Source of the DNA: Camphora micrantha
Taxonomy: Eukaryota; Streptophyta; Magnoliopsida; Laurales; Lauraceae
Assembly (NCBI GenBank): GCA_003546025.1
Contig: QPKB01000001.1
Location: 42,537,238 to 42,601,237 of the forward strand
Direction: 5' to 3'
DNA: 64,000 bases
Made by a program: the position numbers and the translations under genes. Numbering within the stretch: the stretch's first letter is position 1; every line of letters starts with the position of its first letter. The notes beneath the pieces were generated by a model, which was not told the origin of the DNA, did no database searches, and saw only the letters and a list, made by a program, of their open reading frames with translations. Positions 61,901-63,586 of this stretch are shown here, piece after piece.

Positions 61901-62065
61901 AGAAGAAGTTGAGAACTAACAGCACTGTCTGAGTCAATGAGTGATTTGAATAATAGGATATATAAACTCCCCTCCAGTTTATCCCTATCTTCATGAGACT
62001 CCAGAACCTTGCCACTTTCTGTAGATTTTGTTGGGGTAGTGAGTGTAAGTTGCCAAGCAACTGCA
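4827..62065 (-). CDS. Partial AAA+ ATPase gene, six exons visible, giant introns
   Basis: Six minus-strand exons form one continuous coding stretch of 823 nt: 62065-61921, 61783-61485, 34244-34120, 32780-32737, 24981-24850, 4904-4827. Every junction is AG/GT and the phases agree at each one. The translated order is that of a single AAA+ module: SWDSIAGY, VLFEGPPG, TGKTSCA (Walker A), YYGESERLLG, GAIIFLDE (Walker B), then VDSFAIARDN and a TRR helix. AAA+ proteins use ATP hydrolysis to remodel or unfold protein partners; the client and compartment cannot be told from this part. The start codon and N-terminus lie beyond 64000, and sensor 1, the arginine finger and the C-terminus lie before position 1. 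Introns are 137, 27240, 1339, 7755 and 19945 bp and hold all the transposons described below. It resembles plant AAA proteins outside the FtsH and proteasome-RPT groups, but I cannot name it. A pseudogene is unlikely because no exon has a stop or frameshift. Confidence 0.9.
5145..5170. repeat. Poly(T) run, 26 bp, in MULE left end
   Basis: Uninterrupted T-run between the left terminal motif and the first palindrome. A shorter T-run (read on the minus strand) is at the mirror place near 7975-7995. Confidence 0.9.
5367..6060 (-). other. Acidic reading-frame remnant inside the MULE, possibly captured
   Basis: Minus-strand frames read a protein-like stretch (GGSVQNENPYPGGSVPNG, then EITYSNGFGFDSDLK) followed, after frame changes near 5750 and 5580, by a serine and acidic tail (SLSSEEDEDDDDNNEEEEEN). 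I do not recognise it. It is not a known MULE transposase domain, and MULEs often carry host gene pieces, so capture is a fair inference. It could also be the C-terminal tail of the element's own protein. Confidence 0.35.
6085..6295. repeat. Array of 18-bp palindromes with 43-bp period inside the MULE
   Basis: ATGGTCGATATCGACCAT, a perfect self-complementary 18-mer, or close variants, starts at 6085, 6128, 6171, 6214 and 6278. The first four are exactly 43 bp apart; the last is 64 bp on. The 25-bp spacers are also alike (AGGGAAAA..GCCTTTCAGTTAT). The same palindrome occurs near each MULE end (5183-5200, 7939-7956) and nowhere else that I saw. Period 43 is not a multiple of 3, which argues against a protein repeat. 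Likely protein-binding or hairpin-forming sites; function unknown. Confidence 0.92.
6693..7436 (-). pseudogene. MULE transposase remnant: N-terminal domain joined to SWIM zinc finger
   Basis: The frame contains a MuDR-type N-terminal motif (MWIGREFQDRQTFRNTLAKF) followed within about 40 residues by a SWIM zinc finger (CTCRKWQLLGIPCCHA; C-x-C ... C-x-H). In full MULE transposases some 300-400 residues with the DDE catalytic domain lie between these. They are absent here, so the product could at most bind DNA. It also carries an internal direct repeat (EVVGANPINEAF twice). The start is uncertain; upstream of 7436 the frame is open only briefly. It may be a real fusion protein made by clean deletion, since the frame across it has no stop. 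Confidence 0.8.
8097..9336 (+). mobile_element. LTR-like sequence (solo or truncated LTR)
   Basis: It starts TGTTGGGAATTTATAC, has a TATA-like CCTATAAATATG near 9061, and a U5-like end TTTCCGCAGTGATC, all in plus orientation. The 3' limit is uncertain: CA occurs at 9296 and about 9335, and a weak primer-site-like TGGTATC follows at 9341. Flanking 5-mers do not match (CAAAT against CAATA), so a target duplication is not shown. No coding region of its own follows; a LINE remnant does. Confidence 0.5.
9420..10035 (+). pseudogene. LINE C-terminal remnant with RNase H-like domain
   Basis: Plus-strand pieces read WNERNEKIFKG (end of the plant LINE reverse-transcriptase zinc region), CPVRTLKFIVNGA (RNase H first strand, where D is usual in place of the second N), NNEAEVLAILEALR (catalytic-glutamate helix) and FQHVDRS..NTLATLGVARN (C-terminal RNase H motif). 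Stops and frame changes separate them. The main RT domain is absent, so this is a 5'-truncated or cut copy. Confidence 0.6.
10111..10830 (-). mobile_element. RTE-type LINE, 3' fragment
   Basis: The minus strand ends with GTTGGGACAAGGC followed by a TGATGATGATGAT tail at 10111-10123, the usual 3' end of plant RTE elements, which lack poly(A). Upstream the RT motif reads CYMLFANDIVLMDE (D to N at the catalytic pair) and the C-terminal part is broken by stops. The end matches the copy at 63587-64000. Confidence 0.72.
10831..11189. other. Spacer between RTE and LINE remnants
   Basis: AT-rich, with an A-run at 10888-10903. It may hold further decayed RTE sequence, but I see no clear motif. Confidence 0.4.
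11190..14435 (+). mobile_element. L1-type LINE, ORF2 pseudogene (LINE-1)
   Basis: Order on the plus strand: endonuclease start (FWNTRGLN near 11197) and LRGDFN motif (about 11595); RT fingers APGPDGFT (about 12510); KIDLRKAFD..SW (about 12890); RQGCLLSPF (about 13075); a damaged active-site box LFADG where FADD is usual (about 13210); C-terminal KLVGWKARLLTFTG (about 13485); zinc-region DINIWKPNRKGIFTVK (about 14310). Many stops and frameshifts break the frame, so it is dead. Its 3' end is cut at 14435 by LTR-like sequence. Confidence 0.82.
13619..13990 (+). repeat. Tandem duplication, about 196 bp, inside LINE-1
   Basis: CTTGTGGAACTCCT begins both units (13619 and 13815) and the text that follows (CCTATTGCATGGGGTA, then ATGCATGCCAAAAATCTA, then CTTCTCAACAAAGAATTC against CTTCTCCCCAAAGAATTC) is near identical. 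The units have diverged by several bases, so the duplication is not recent. Confidence 0.8.
14436..16070 (+). mobile_element. SIRE/Maximus-like Copia LTR remnant
   Basis: It begins TGTTAGGGTTTTCATTTG, has an AAAACTAGCCGTTGGG block (about 14907), a TATA-like CTATAAATTTGAG (about 14992), GGCCGAACCACTATAAATTT (about 15798), and a C-rich end CACCCTATTCATCCCCC near 16030, a set typical of large plant SIRE-type LTRs. A short direct repeat (GTATTGCTAA..CCTTTGAAAAGCATAAG) lies at 15645-15720. No primer site follows, and the flanking 5-mers do not match. So it may be a decayed solo LTR; limits are approximate. Confidence 0.42.
16071..17985. other. Intron sequence, unassigned
   Basis: No domain or terminal repeat can be supported. 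The part 17690-17870, rich in TTTTGTTGTTTGGG-like text, resembles an L1 3' region in style only. It might be the displaced 3' end of LINE-1, but I found no motif to prove it. Confidence 0.4.
17986..18302 (-). repeat. Copia-2 3' LTR (317 bp)
   Basis: It starts TGCAAGGATCAACAG (TGTTAGG in the other copy) and ends TGCTTCTACA. It contains TCCCACACGTGGG (18217-18229) and two GGGCC motifs near its right end. Confidence 0.9.
18303..19024 (-). pseudogene. Copia-2 RT end and RNase H, degraded
   Basis: Minus-strand motifs include GSLLYVTMVRPNISH (18975-18915), NWAGCPDTH-like text broken by a stop near 18760, LADNTSG (18545), and a polypurine tract TTTGAGGGGGAG at 18303-18315 beside the LTR. Several stops and frame changes are present. 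Upstream it continues across the Helitron at 21871. Confidence 0.75.
19262..21690. repeat. Repeated AT-rich units of about 760 bp inside the Helitron
   Basis: Two units lie in tandem: the marker ATATTGA(T/C)AAAATGAACC is at 19301 and 20059 (758 bp apart) and TTTTATTGAGCTATCTTC at 19591 and 20364 (773 bp apart). A third partial unit covers about 21439-21690. Each unit has GGGTTTCATAAG or a variant preceded by GCACG or GCAAG (about 19868, 20648, 21467), a text close to the Helitron 3' end. No coding sense is seen. Confidence 0.85.
20844..20870 (+). repeat. Internal second Helitron 5' end
   Basis: A followed by TCGATATCTCTATTGG repeats the true terminus at 19025, and the next 200 bp repeat the head (TTAACCAC, then CTCTCTCTCCACTCTCC). 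So two 5' ends share one 3' end. Confidence 0.75.
21845..21870 (+). terminator. Helitron 3' hairpin and CTAG end
   Basis: Six-base-pair GC-rich stem with AGA loop, then GGTTTTG and CTAG. In Helitrons such a hairpin is the stop signal of rolling-circle transfer, not of transcription. Confidence 0.85.
21871..22343 (-). pseudogene. Copia-2 reverse transcriptase, degraded
   Basis: The catalytic box IYVDDMIISGND is intact near 22110-22080. Upstream, FLHGDLKE and CKLTKSLYG are readable after a frame change, and downstream MKVLGSLTYSLGPEVQ corresponds to the usual MKDLG segment. Stops follow near 21925. The first RT residues join directly to gag, so all sequence from protease to early RT is missing. 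Confidence 0.8.
22344..23107 (-). pseudogene. Copia-2 gag, degraded
   Basis: Start MDKVDVISVKFNGTNY at 23107, a frame change near 23040, then a long open part with AKVITWILNSVDP, VYHQQNKARRF and FLMNLRLEFEPV, split by a stop near 22635. The zinc knuckle (CFEC ... C) has lost its histidine by frame damage, and the sequence then joins RT at 22344. It is close to Copia-3 gag along its whole length. Confidence 0.8.
23768..23780 (-). promoter_or_regulatory. Copia-2 primer binding site
   Basis: Minus-strand TGGTATCAGAGAC, tRNA-Met type, directly against the LTR at 23781. Confidence 0.9.
23781..24281 (-). repeat. Copia-2 5' LTR (501 bp) with SINE-containing replacement
   Basis: It starts TGTTAGGATCAACAG and ends TGCTTCTACA like the left LTR. 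Between about 23862 and 24110 about 250 bp of unrelated sequence replaces about 90 bp of the left LTR. Outside that block the two LTRs align well. TCCCACACGTGGG is at 24180-24192. Confidence 0.88.
23884..24110 (+). mobile_element. tRNA-derived SINE
   Basis: A pol III promoter is readable: box A TACCTTAGTGG (23900-23910) and box B GGTTCGAACCC (23943-23953), 32 nt apart as in tRNA-type SINEs. The rest is unrelated to tRNA. There is no clean target duplication, since LTR sequence was lost at the same place. An unlinked, decayed tRNA is less likely, because the upstream half does not fold into a full cloverleaf. Confidence 0.6.
24282..24849. other. Intron sequence next to the Walker B exon
   Basis: AT-rich host intron. 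No element ends or motifs are seen. Confidence 0.5.
24850..24981 (-). CDS. AAA+ ATPase gene, Walker B exon (132 nt)
   Basis: The acceptor is CATTCATTGCAG and the donor is GTATTG. The exon is 44 full codons in phase 0. It starts GVPLLYVPLEVV, contains MSKYYGESERLLG, the pore-loop and helix region typical of AAA modules, and ends SGGAIIFLDE, the Walker B strand with its catalytic glutamate. It lies between the intron with the young Copia element (upstream in the gene) and the 19.9-kb intron with the MULE, LINEs and Copia plus Helitron. Confidence 0.92.
25392..25694 (-). pseudogene. Copia RNase H C-terminal fragment (another family)
   Basis: The frame reads VYHERTKHSVMDYHLIQEKI and then ISAPFVKSNDVLLTFL, the conserved RNase H tail of Copia elements (HERTKHI-D-HFIREK; V-S-DQLADIFTK). 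A polypurine tract GCTTGAGGGGGTG follows at 25420-25432 on the minus strand. It differs from Copia-2 and Copia-3 at many residues. The rest of the element is not recognisable, partly because Copia-3 inserted nearby. Confidence 0.72.
25868..25892. repeat. (GA)n microsatellite
   Basis: About twelve GA units without interruption. Confidence 0.9.
26422..26724 (-). repeat. Copia-3 3' LTR (303 bp)
   Basis: It runs from TGTAATAATGTG to TTATCTTCTACA. It contains TCCCACACGTGGG (26632-26644) and several GGGCC motifs at the right (U3) side. It is about 1% different from the partner LTR. Confidence 0.95.
26725..26740 (-). promoter_or_regulatory. Copia-3 polypurine tract
   Basis: Minus-strand TTTGAGGGGGCG directly before the 3' LTR, the plus-strand DNA primer site. 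The RNase H frame reads on through it and its stop (TAA) is a few bases inside the LTR. Confidence 0.88.
26741..28271 (-). pseudogene. Copia-3 reverse transcriptase and RNase H
   Basis: From 28208 down: WIYSVKVHSDGSLDRYKARL, YEETFAPVAKM, FLHGDLKE, KSLYGLKQALRAWF and the RT catalytic box VYVDDMIISGND (about 27680). A frameshift near 27610 separates this from MKDLGPLTSFLGLEF, LYLTMTRPNISH, YADANWAG (RNase H aspartate), SSAEAEYWAMS (RNase H glutamate; W replaces the usual Y or L) and HERTKHIEIDCHFI. A TAG at about 26823 stands at the usual Q of DQLADIFTK. Catalytic residues of RT and RNase H are otherwise kept. Confidence 0.88.
28272..29945 (-). pseudogene. Copia-3 protease and integrase
   Basis: Protease motif WFLDSGASNHMT (about 29810); GAG pre-integrase WHSRLGHVNNAYLLSLF; zinc region CETCCLSKSH; integrase HTDVWG (first Asp), a TAG at about 29047 where the frame should continue, SDSGGEY (second Asp), and NGVAERKN (catalytic Glu, near 28905). 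A frameshift in a T-run near 28715 follows YSHV. A variable proline- and serine-rich part follows, ending at a stop near 28272. The DDE residues are all present, but no single frame holds them. Confidence 0.86.
29946..30914 (-). pseudogene. Copia-3 gag
   Basis: Start MDKYDVIPVKFNGNNY at 30914. A TAA at 30831-30833 breaks the N-terminal part; from 30830 on it is open through VITWILNSIDPS, QTNKARKFQLDSEI and FLMNLRPEFKSVW, to two zinc knuckles, CYECKGFGHLAKNC and CRYCKRSGHLIDDC, both complete CCHC. It ends at TAG 29946-29948, with the protease frame continuing directly beyond. In intact Copia elements gag and pol are one frame, so this TAG is a lesion or a readthrough stop. Confidence 0.88.
30915..31704 (-). 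other. Copia-3 untranslated leader
   Basis: CAG/CAA-rich (AACAGCAGCAACAG type, 30935-31140), as in Copia-1. No coding region. Confidence 0.7.
31705..31716 (-). promoter_or_regulatory. Copia-3 primer binding site
   Basis: Minus-strand TGGTATCAGAGA, tRNA-Met type, directly against the 5' LTR. Confidence 0.92.
31717..32023 (-). repeat. Copia-3 5' LTR (307 bp)
   Basis: Same limits as the left copy, with a 4-bp insertion (GAAG) and three substitutions. TCCCACACGTGGG at 31931-31943. Confidence 0.95.
32024..32736. other. Intron sequence before the Walker A exon
   Basis: AT-rich host intron between Copia-3 and the 44-nt exon. Nothing else is seen. Confidence 0.6.
32737..32780 (-). CDS. AAA+ ATPase gene, 44-nt Walker A micro-exon
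   Basis: The exon gives the last two bases of a glycine codon and fourteen codons, TGKTSCARVIANHA, which complete the GPPGTGKT Walker A (P-loop) that binds the ATP phosphates. The donor GTAAGC is strong. The acceptor TTCCAG is weak, since the run before it is not pyrimidine-rich; a branch-like CTTACTAAG lies about 20 nt upstream of the acceptor. Only the phase match to the exons on either side makes this short exon clear. If it were skipped, the reading frame would shift (44 is not a multiple of 3) and the P-loop lysine would be lost. Confidence 0.88.
32781..34119. other. Intron of 1339 bp between P-loop exons
   Basis: No element is recognised with certainty. Near 33567-33640 a T-run followed by GGTAATTTTCAG resembles an L1 3' tail on the minus strand, like that at 36594, but is too short to call. 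AT-rich and A-rich tracts (33085-33132) are present. Confidence 0.5.
34120..34244 (-). CDS. AAA+ ATPase gene, pre-P-loop exon (125 nt)
   Basis: The acceptor is CTTTATTTTGTAG and the donor is GTTTGA. The exon reads EIEDTILLALHSPEVYDDI, then GTRCKFESNRPRAVLFEGPP, and ends on the first base of the P-loop glycine codon. Helix, loop and beta strand 1 before Walker A are as in other AAA modules. The split inside the P-loop codon matches the phase of the 44-nt exon that follows 1.3 kb further on. No stop in frame. Confidence 0.9.
34245..35469. other. Start of the 27-kb intron, nothing recognised
   Basis: No domain, terminal repeat or RNA gene was found. A 101-codon plus-strand reading frame at 34560-34865 has no recognisable motif and is taken as chance. 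Confidence 0.5.
35470..35845 (+). pseudogene. Gypsy gag fragment
   Basis: The plus strand reads FARSSDLLEADEWLVQTERI and then FDIFYCTG, a stop, QKVSLAAYMFRG. This is the conserved Ty3/Gypsy gag core (DP..A..W...IE.IF....C....KV..A...L.G). Stops occur before and within it. No LTR or pol is attached in this orientation. Confidence 0.68.
35846..36129. other. Unassigned, between Gypsy fragments
   Basis: AT-rich, with no motif. Could be a piece of LTR. Confidence 0.35.
36130..36995 (-). pseudogene. Gypsy protease-region fragment with an L1 tail inside
   Basis: Minus-strand NCTVVVDGGSCENIISQTLV (about 36565-36500) is the Ty3/Gypsy aspartic protease segment (usually V-I-D-G/S-G). Further frames read DRLKLKVYKHNT and then YKDTVWCDMLPMDSGW, typical of the stretch before RT. 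It is interrupted at 36594-36831 by a short LINE tail. It has the opposite orientation to the gag fragment at 35470, so they do not form one intact element. Confidence 0.65.
36594..36831 (-). mobile_element. 5'-truncated L1 LINE tail with 9-bp target duplication
   Basis: TACCTCTTT occurs on both sides (36585-36593 and 36832-36840). On the minus strand the insert ends in an A-run (36591-36602), preceded by a T-rich 3' region (TTGGAGTCTTGGCCCTTC, AAGTTACCATT). Short length, poly(A) and target duplication show target-primed LINE insertion with early stop. No coding part is kept. Confidence 0.72.
37023..37251. mobile_element. MITE with long (about 90 bp) terminal inverted repeats
   Basis: The left arm GCTCTCCTAAGCTACAGC and the right arm (read in reverse) GCTCTCCTAAGTTGTAGC pair over almost the whole element (also TAGCTTAGCTTATC, GGTCCCA(C/T)AAATCAAAG). 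Only about 45 bp lie between the arms. No coding sequence. The flanks show no clear target duplication. Transcribed, it would make a long hairpin. Confidence 0.8.
37265..37287. repeat. (TG)n microsatellite
   Basis: About eleven TG units following TATATA. Confidence 0.9.
37305..37665. mobile_element. MITE-like element with palindromic ends
   Basis: The left end CATCCCTCACCATGTTATGG continues into GGTGAGGGACAA, and the right end in reverse reads CATCTCTCACCTTATATGGT, also followed by GAGGGACAA. Each end is itself a short palindrome. Limits are approximate; (TG)n and (TA)n repeats lie outside. No coding sense. Confidence 0.5.
37668..37700. repeat. (TA)n microsatellite
   Basis: TA-rich run with one TACATA interruption. 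Confidence 0.85.
37701..39084. other. Intron sequence with short repeats; possible hAT MITE end
   Basis: ATATCATCCTTTTACAATAC is repeated at about 37946 and 37984, and ATTATTGTAAATGGATTG at about 38162 and 38270. At 38820-39075 a block rich in GTTCGGTTCGTT/AACGAACCGAAC ends with CTTGACAACTATG, whose reverse starts CATAGTTGTCAAG as many hAT ends do; the other end and target duplication were not found. No gene is seen. Confidence 0.4.
39122..42654 (-). pseudogene. LINE-2 ORF2: endonuclease, reverse transcriptase, zinc region
   Basis: The start is at 42654 (MKLFSWNVR, with a frame change right after). The endonuclease part reads MIQENKSKS and CIGGDWNIIR (catalytic-site text), then ISDHYPIIL (catalytic SDH). 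RT motifs are GDKAPGLNRFQIAFFERFW (N for the usual D), HPMSLIGSIYKILAKVLASR, QGAFIHCRQILDGVLIANE and the active-site box LQYADDTLIF. C-terminally VLAFAWSALQGKFLTMDN, CPLCLNEESVNHLLFNC and VIWRERNAGFFE form the usual plant L1 zinc-binding end. At least five frame breaks or stops are present. YADD is intact. Confidence 0.85.
42713..42732. repeat. 20-bp perfect palindrome near hAT-1 left end
   Basis: ACGGCCGATATATCGGCCGT is self-complementary along its whole length and lies 14 bp inside the terminus. Subterminal repeats of hAT elements are usual transposase binding sites; binding here is inferred. Confidence 0.9.
43320..43900 (+). repeat. Degenerate tandem repeat upstream of the hAT transposase
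   Basis: The block ATCTATGTTT(C/G)(C/G)CATAGATCA(A/T)TCCAACATAT, T-run, TTTTCGGATTT recurs about four times (starts near 43290, 43443, 43600, 43750) with a period of roughly 150 bp. It may be part of the transposase promoter or first intron. Confidence 0.65.
43919..43954. repeat. Poly(T) run of 36 bp
   Basis: Uninterrupted T-run upstream of the transposase. Several shorter T-runs with TTTTCGGATTT repeat in 43320-43820. Confidence 0.9.
44085..46650 (+). pseudogene. hAT transposase, broken
   Basis: Parts in order: BED-type zinc finger (CK.CGK ... HHLGHISSNVVGC, with one frame slip and a stop, 44095-44190); an acidic linker; a DUF659-type core (GVTIMCDGWTSG with the first catalytic Asp, about 44835); ESLVRF and helices; an intron-like GT-AG gap (45667-45769); YFLNPEFYYPN (about 45771); then the dimerisation domain (NLRRAVVRILSQVTTSSNCERNWS, SLIHTKSRNRL, 46230-46345). 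Two adjacent stops TAG TGA (about 46203-46208) stand where hAT proteins have two tryptophans. A downstream glutamine/glycine-rich tail (46800-47230) is open for long parts. It is not functional as it stands. Confidence 0.82.
47970..48652 (+). mobile_element. hAT MITE-1 (683 bp), 8-bp target duplication
   Basis: TTCCCTAC on both sides (47962-47969, 48653-48660). Ends are CATGGATCAAAATAG and, reversed, CAAGGATGAAACTAG. No coding sequence. The right half matches hAT-1 (ATTACTATTATTTTCTATTT, then ATACAGCAATACAGGACC). Confidence 0.92.
49097..50544. mobile_element. Unclassified MITE with 5-bp direct repeats, split by an hAT MITE
   Basis: TGGAC flanks the element (49092-49096, 50545-50549). Ends are TGTTAAAGTAGCTTCATTTG and, reversed, TGTTAAAGTGCTTCATTTGG. 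Without the inner hAT MITE (49120-50382 plus its duplicated 8-mer) it is only about 177 bp. A 5-bp duplication with such ends does not match the usual plant MITE groups. Confidence 0.72.
49120..50382. mobile_element. hAT MITE-2 (1263 bp), rich in GATATCGGCC
   Basis: ATTTGGAC on both sides (49112-49119, 50383-50390). Ends are CATGGTTTAAAATCTCGG and, reversed, CATTGATTAAAATATCGG. Both end regions are crowded with TATCGGCC / GGCCGATA words, including a 31-nt inverted repeat (50230-50260; 15-bp arms, one-base centre). No coding sequence. Confidence 0.82.
50550..52224 (-). pseudogene. LINE-2 ORF1 with RNA-recognition motif
   Basis: From 52224 down, an RRM is readable: SISLFVSNLPDGILKAELE (RNP2), then FCRAGKIADLFIPKGKTSGK, then RGFALVRFRSEKEAARAI (RNP1), with a frame change before GRKIHVSFARSEQK. 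Downstream: PPGPRWLKVTGFLLQVWSEG, FHLVGDCLGCTMEVDQKT, ARVKV-like text, as in plant LINE ORF1 nucleic-acid-binding proteins. Several frame breaks are present. ORF1 proteins bind LINE RNA; here it is damaged. Confidence 0.75.
52238..52620 (-). pseudogene. Gypsy gag C-terminal fragment with zinc knuckle
   Basis: Minus-strand text reads FKSFDNVDEII, AVKAEDIANYQA, a stop, then FFHCKQQGHCAMECPKC, a CCHC knuckle whose first Cys is Phe, and an acidic tail ending at a stop near 52238. It faces away from the Gypsy protease that starts at about 52630 on the plus strand. Confidence 0.62.
52630..53230 (+). pseudogene. Gypsy protease and start of RT
   Basis: The plus strand reads GTLSICHKNFKVLFDPSST, HSYVSHSFA (protease), GLPFKKNYDSDLDYVLI, LGMD-LVRYHENMDCFDKTI (stops between) and LRDYLLLK/ARLPPIKEMGFTIEPG (the usual LPP-R entry to RT). 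Many stops. It is cut at about 53231. Confidence 0.7.
53231..53440. other. Unidentified insert replacing the Gypsy RT core
   Basis: It starts GCGGACCCAGAAATT and contains TTGGGGGGCCC and TTAGGGGGGCC. Such text is common at the ends of plant MITEs, but no matching opposite end or target duplication was found. The RT active site (YxDD) is missing from the host Gypsy at this place. Confidence 0.4.
53441..54035 (+). pseudogene. Gypsy RNase H region
   Basis: FYRRFVRNFCSIVSPIT, then FQVDCDASHNGIDGVL (RNase H aspartate), AITFYSEKLNGSRIKYSTYE, KEFYAIIHTLRHWRHYL (glutamate) and a stop before YTFTIKHKVGTQNMVADALS (second aspartate). Nearly open from 53619 to 53944. Confidence 0.85.
54240..55020 (+). 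pseudogene. Gypsy integrase
   Basis: YYWPKLQHDVAKYVERCRTC (HHCC zinc half), APWEDVSMYF (usual D-F-I catalytic Asp lost to frame change), MVVDRFSKMSHFIPCHKT (second-motif Asp), ITSDRDTKFMSHFW (catalytic Asp), then stops, then MLPHVGFTYNSSHN and SPFEIVYGY. Inactive. The 3' LTR is not recognised downstream. Confidence 0.82.
55021..55385. other. Unassigned between Gypsy pol and gag-only element
   Basis: No motif. May contain the tail of the Gypsy element. Confidence 0.4.
55386..55793 (+). repeat. Gag-only element 5' LTR
   Basis: It shares ATTTGGAGT..TGTTGAGTTATGCAAG, GGTCCATAGGTTTTATTTAAG, ACCTATATAAGTGATG (TATA box), AATGCCTCAT and ATGAAAGAAAATTTTGAGTG with 59609-60086. Three GGGCC motifs lie near its start. 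The right limit CATCA before TTTGGTATCAAAGC is inferred; similarity to the 3' copy ends about 40 bp earlier. Confidence 0.75.
55796..55807 (+). promoter_or_regulatory. Gag-only element primer binding site
   Basis: TGGTATCAAAGC, one base different from the common TGGTATCAGAGC. Confidence 0.8.
56144..56183. repeat. (CA)n microsatellite
   Basis: Long CA run with one break, in a C- and A-rich leader (55750-56600) that gives spurious proline- and serine-rich frames. Confidence 0.9.
56674..56725. repeat. (CA)n(GA)n compound microsatellite
   Basis: CA units up to about 56702, then GA units. Confidence 0.9.
57060..57495 (+). pseudogene. Gag fragment of the gag-only element
   Basis: Plus strand: NSEFDNALQRIIFKFLYG-like text in several frames, then DYESEIHELNSFIRGLRPDI, LESMEECKTIHEAYSEAACV and a stop after DHMIK. 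The F-I-x-G-L-R-P-I motif is the hallmark of the Ty3/Gypsy gag C-terminal half. After the stop come PPQTIEAHVVARPMAVN and EDIEMQEKELEEKG in the same frame. Confidence 0.7.
57513..59315. mobile_element. MITE-like element with GGCC(C)TGTTTGGCA ends
   Basis: Left GGCCTGTTTGGCAT and right (reversed) GGCCCTGTTTGGCAT form inverted ends. The flanking triplets are TTA and TTC, so a 3-bp PIF/Harbinger-type duplication may have mutated. It contains hAT MITE-3 and a (GA)n run at 58937-58965. No coding sequence. Confidence 0.42.
57721..58421 (+). mobile_element. hAT MITE-3 (701 bp), 8-bp target duplication
   Basis: CTCATTGC on both sides (57713-57720, 58422-58429). Ends are CATGGATGAAAATAGCGG and, reversed, CAAGGATGAAAATAGTGG. 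Over its length it is clearly like hAT MITE-1 (AATTACAGT(C/G)GATA, then AAAGAACACCAAAAAGC). Confidence 0.94.
59609..60086 (+). repeat. Gag-only element 3' LTR
   Basis: It starts TGATGCAAGACAGGCCCGTG and ends near CATCTTCA. Compared with the 5' copy it has about 70 extra bases after TGCCTCATTGGC and a short partial duplication (TAAGAATTTTT at 59816 and 59838). Confidence 0.75.
60087..61484. other. Intron sequence next to the linker exon
   Basis: No element or gene is recognised. This is the 5' end of the 27.2-kb intron. Confidence 0.55.
61485..61783 (-). CDS. AAA+ ATPase gene, linker exon (299 nt)
   Basis: The acceptor TTTCTTGTAG is followed by GAAATTGAATTC; the donor is GTATGT after AAACG. 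The exon begins in phase 0 and ends after two bases of an arginine codon, completed by the first G of the 34244-34120 exon. It encodes a helix-like start (KQGSFSFEELDTLVSALK), a serine- and arginine-rich, probably disordered stretch (SERRESRPNSAP), then ISWDSIAGYDQQK. The last motif is the usual entry into an AAA domain (W-x-x-I-x-G), so the ATPase module starts here. The following intron is 27.2 kb. Confidence 0.88.
61921..62065 (-). CDS. AAA+ ATPase gene, exon upstream of the linker exon (145 nt)
   Basis: The acceptor is a pyrimidine-rich tract ending TTTTTCAG and the donor is GTTAGT. The exon starts with the last base of a split codon and ends on a codon boundary. It reads AVAWQL at the start and LLFKSLIDSDSA at the end, with an acidic and lysine-rich middle (SHEDRDKLEG). 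No known domain is visible; it belongs to the N-terminal region before the ATPase module. Only 137 bp of intron separates it from the next exon, which is very short compared with the other introns here. Confidence rests on splice sites, open frame and phase match to the following exon. Confidence 0.8.
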
Positions 62066-63586
62066 CTGAAAAAGAAAATCCAAATTCCATCTGTTATACA
62101 GCCATTGAAATGTAAAAAGCTTTCAAATCCATTCATTAGGCATTATAGGTTACCAATAGGAAACTAAATAAACCGCCCCCTAGGGAGGTAGAGTCGCAGG
62201 TTCAAACCTTTGTCGGTAGAAGGAAATAATGGCCATTTGAACAATTGGACTGTAATAGTCTAGGATCTCACAGCCAATAAGGCACTGCCACTAGTGCAGC
62301 TACCAAAAAAAACTCAAATGGTAAGGTAATTTATGTGCATGAAATCTTAACATCATGGACTATAAACTAAACACAACTGGCCCATATCTGCAAGACCCTA
62401 AGCATTCTATGAGATGTTACAAGAGACGCATCAAAATACAATCAAATAAAATGGGAAGCTACAGATGCAATGAAAGAGAAGGTTTCACTGTAATAAGAGA
62501 AACAACATGGCTGAAGAACCTTCCATGCTACAAACTATCCTTCGTAGTAATTGATTTTATATTGCATGAAAAGAAAAAAAAGCATCCCCCGAGAAAAGAA
62601 ATCCAGGCTTAATGATACAAAAAAGACATGATGCTGTCCAGACATACACAATGATGTTTATGCCTTACTGTAAATGCAAACCACACGCACATGCACACGT
62701 GCATACACAAGACAATGTACAAGAGATTCCTGCCAAGTAGACAAATGATACAAAATAAGACATGATAATCTCCATCCTGTTGATGAAAACCATAGTGATG
62801 TTTATGCGTCACGGTAATTTAAAAACTCGCACACATGCACATCCATCCGCACACTCATGAGCACACAAGCCTCGCACACCCACGCACGCACACGCACGAT
62901 AGACAATATACAAGAGATTCCTAGTCAATTAGAACAGAGCATTTAAATAACGCAATGACTTAGGGGTTGTTTTCTTTTACACATGTGAAGTGAAATTTCC
63001 TTTACATACGTAAAAACTCACATCGGTTGAATATGTAAAATTTACACGCGTGAAAACAATACCAAGTTTGTTCAGAAGCACAAGAACAGTTCAGATTACA
63101 TATGTACGATCATCATATATCTCAAAATCTATGAATTTTTAAGACAGGAAGCTGAAAGTCGAAATATAAAAGTTTTTTACTAAAAAAATGGTCAAGCAAT
63201 TTAACCACTTGATTAAAATATTGGGCCCCATAGGAGTTGAAAAAAATAAAAGTCAGTGAGAGGGTTCAAAACCATGACCTATTTGTGCCAGAACCTGTAC
63301 TGGAGACTACTAGCCAAGTGTTGTGAAATTCACACCTCTTCAAGCACGTAATTTCTCAAATGAAAAGTGTCTCTTTTACATGCCATTTTCATGCCATACA
63401 TAAACAAGTGCAAAAATAAATAAATAAAAATGACCGTGCATGAGCATCATTTACATATGTAAATGCAAACAAACGACCCCTTAGTGTCAATCTAAAATAT
63501 GAAAATTTAAGTAAATGAAGAAGCATTAATATGATTGAAAAGATTACAATCCTATTCCATATGGATTTCAACAAACCACTGAATTT
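62066..63586. other. Upstream intron, nothing recognised
   Basis: AT-rich, with a CA-rich tract (62820-62900). A short AGGTTCAAACCT near 62193 resembles a pol III box B but has no box A at the right place. No further exon was found. Confidence 0.5.

Noticed and set aside
62160..62310. tRNA or SINE (AGGTTCAAACCT)
   Set aside because: Box B-like only; no box A at 30-40 nt upstream and no cloverleaf.
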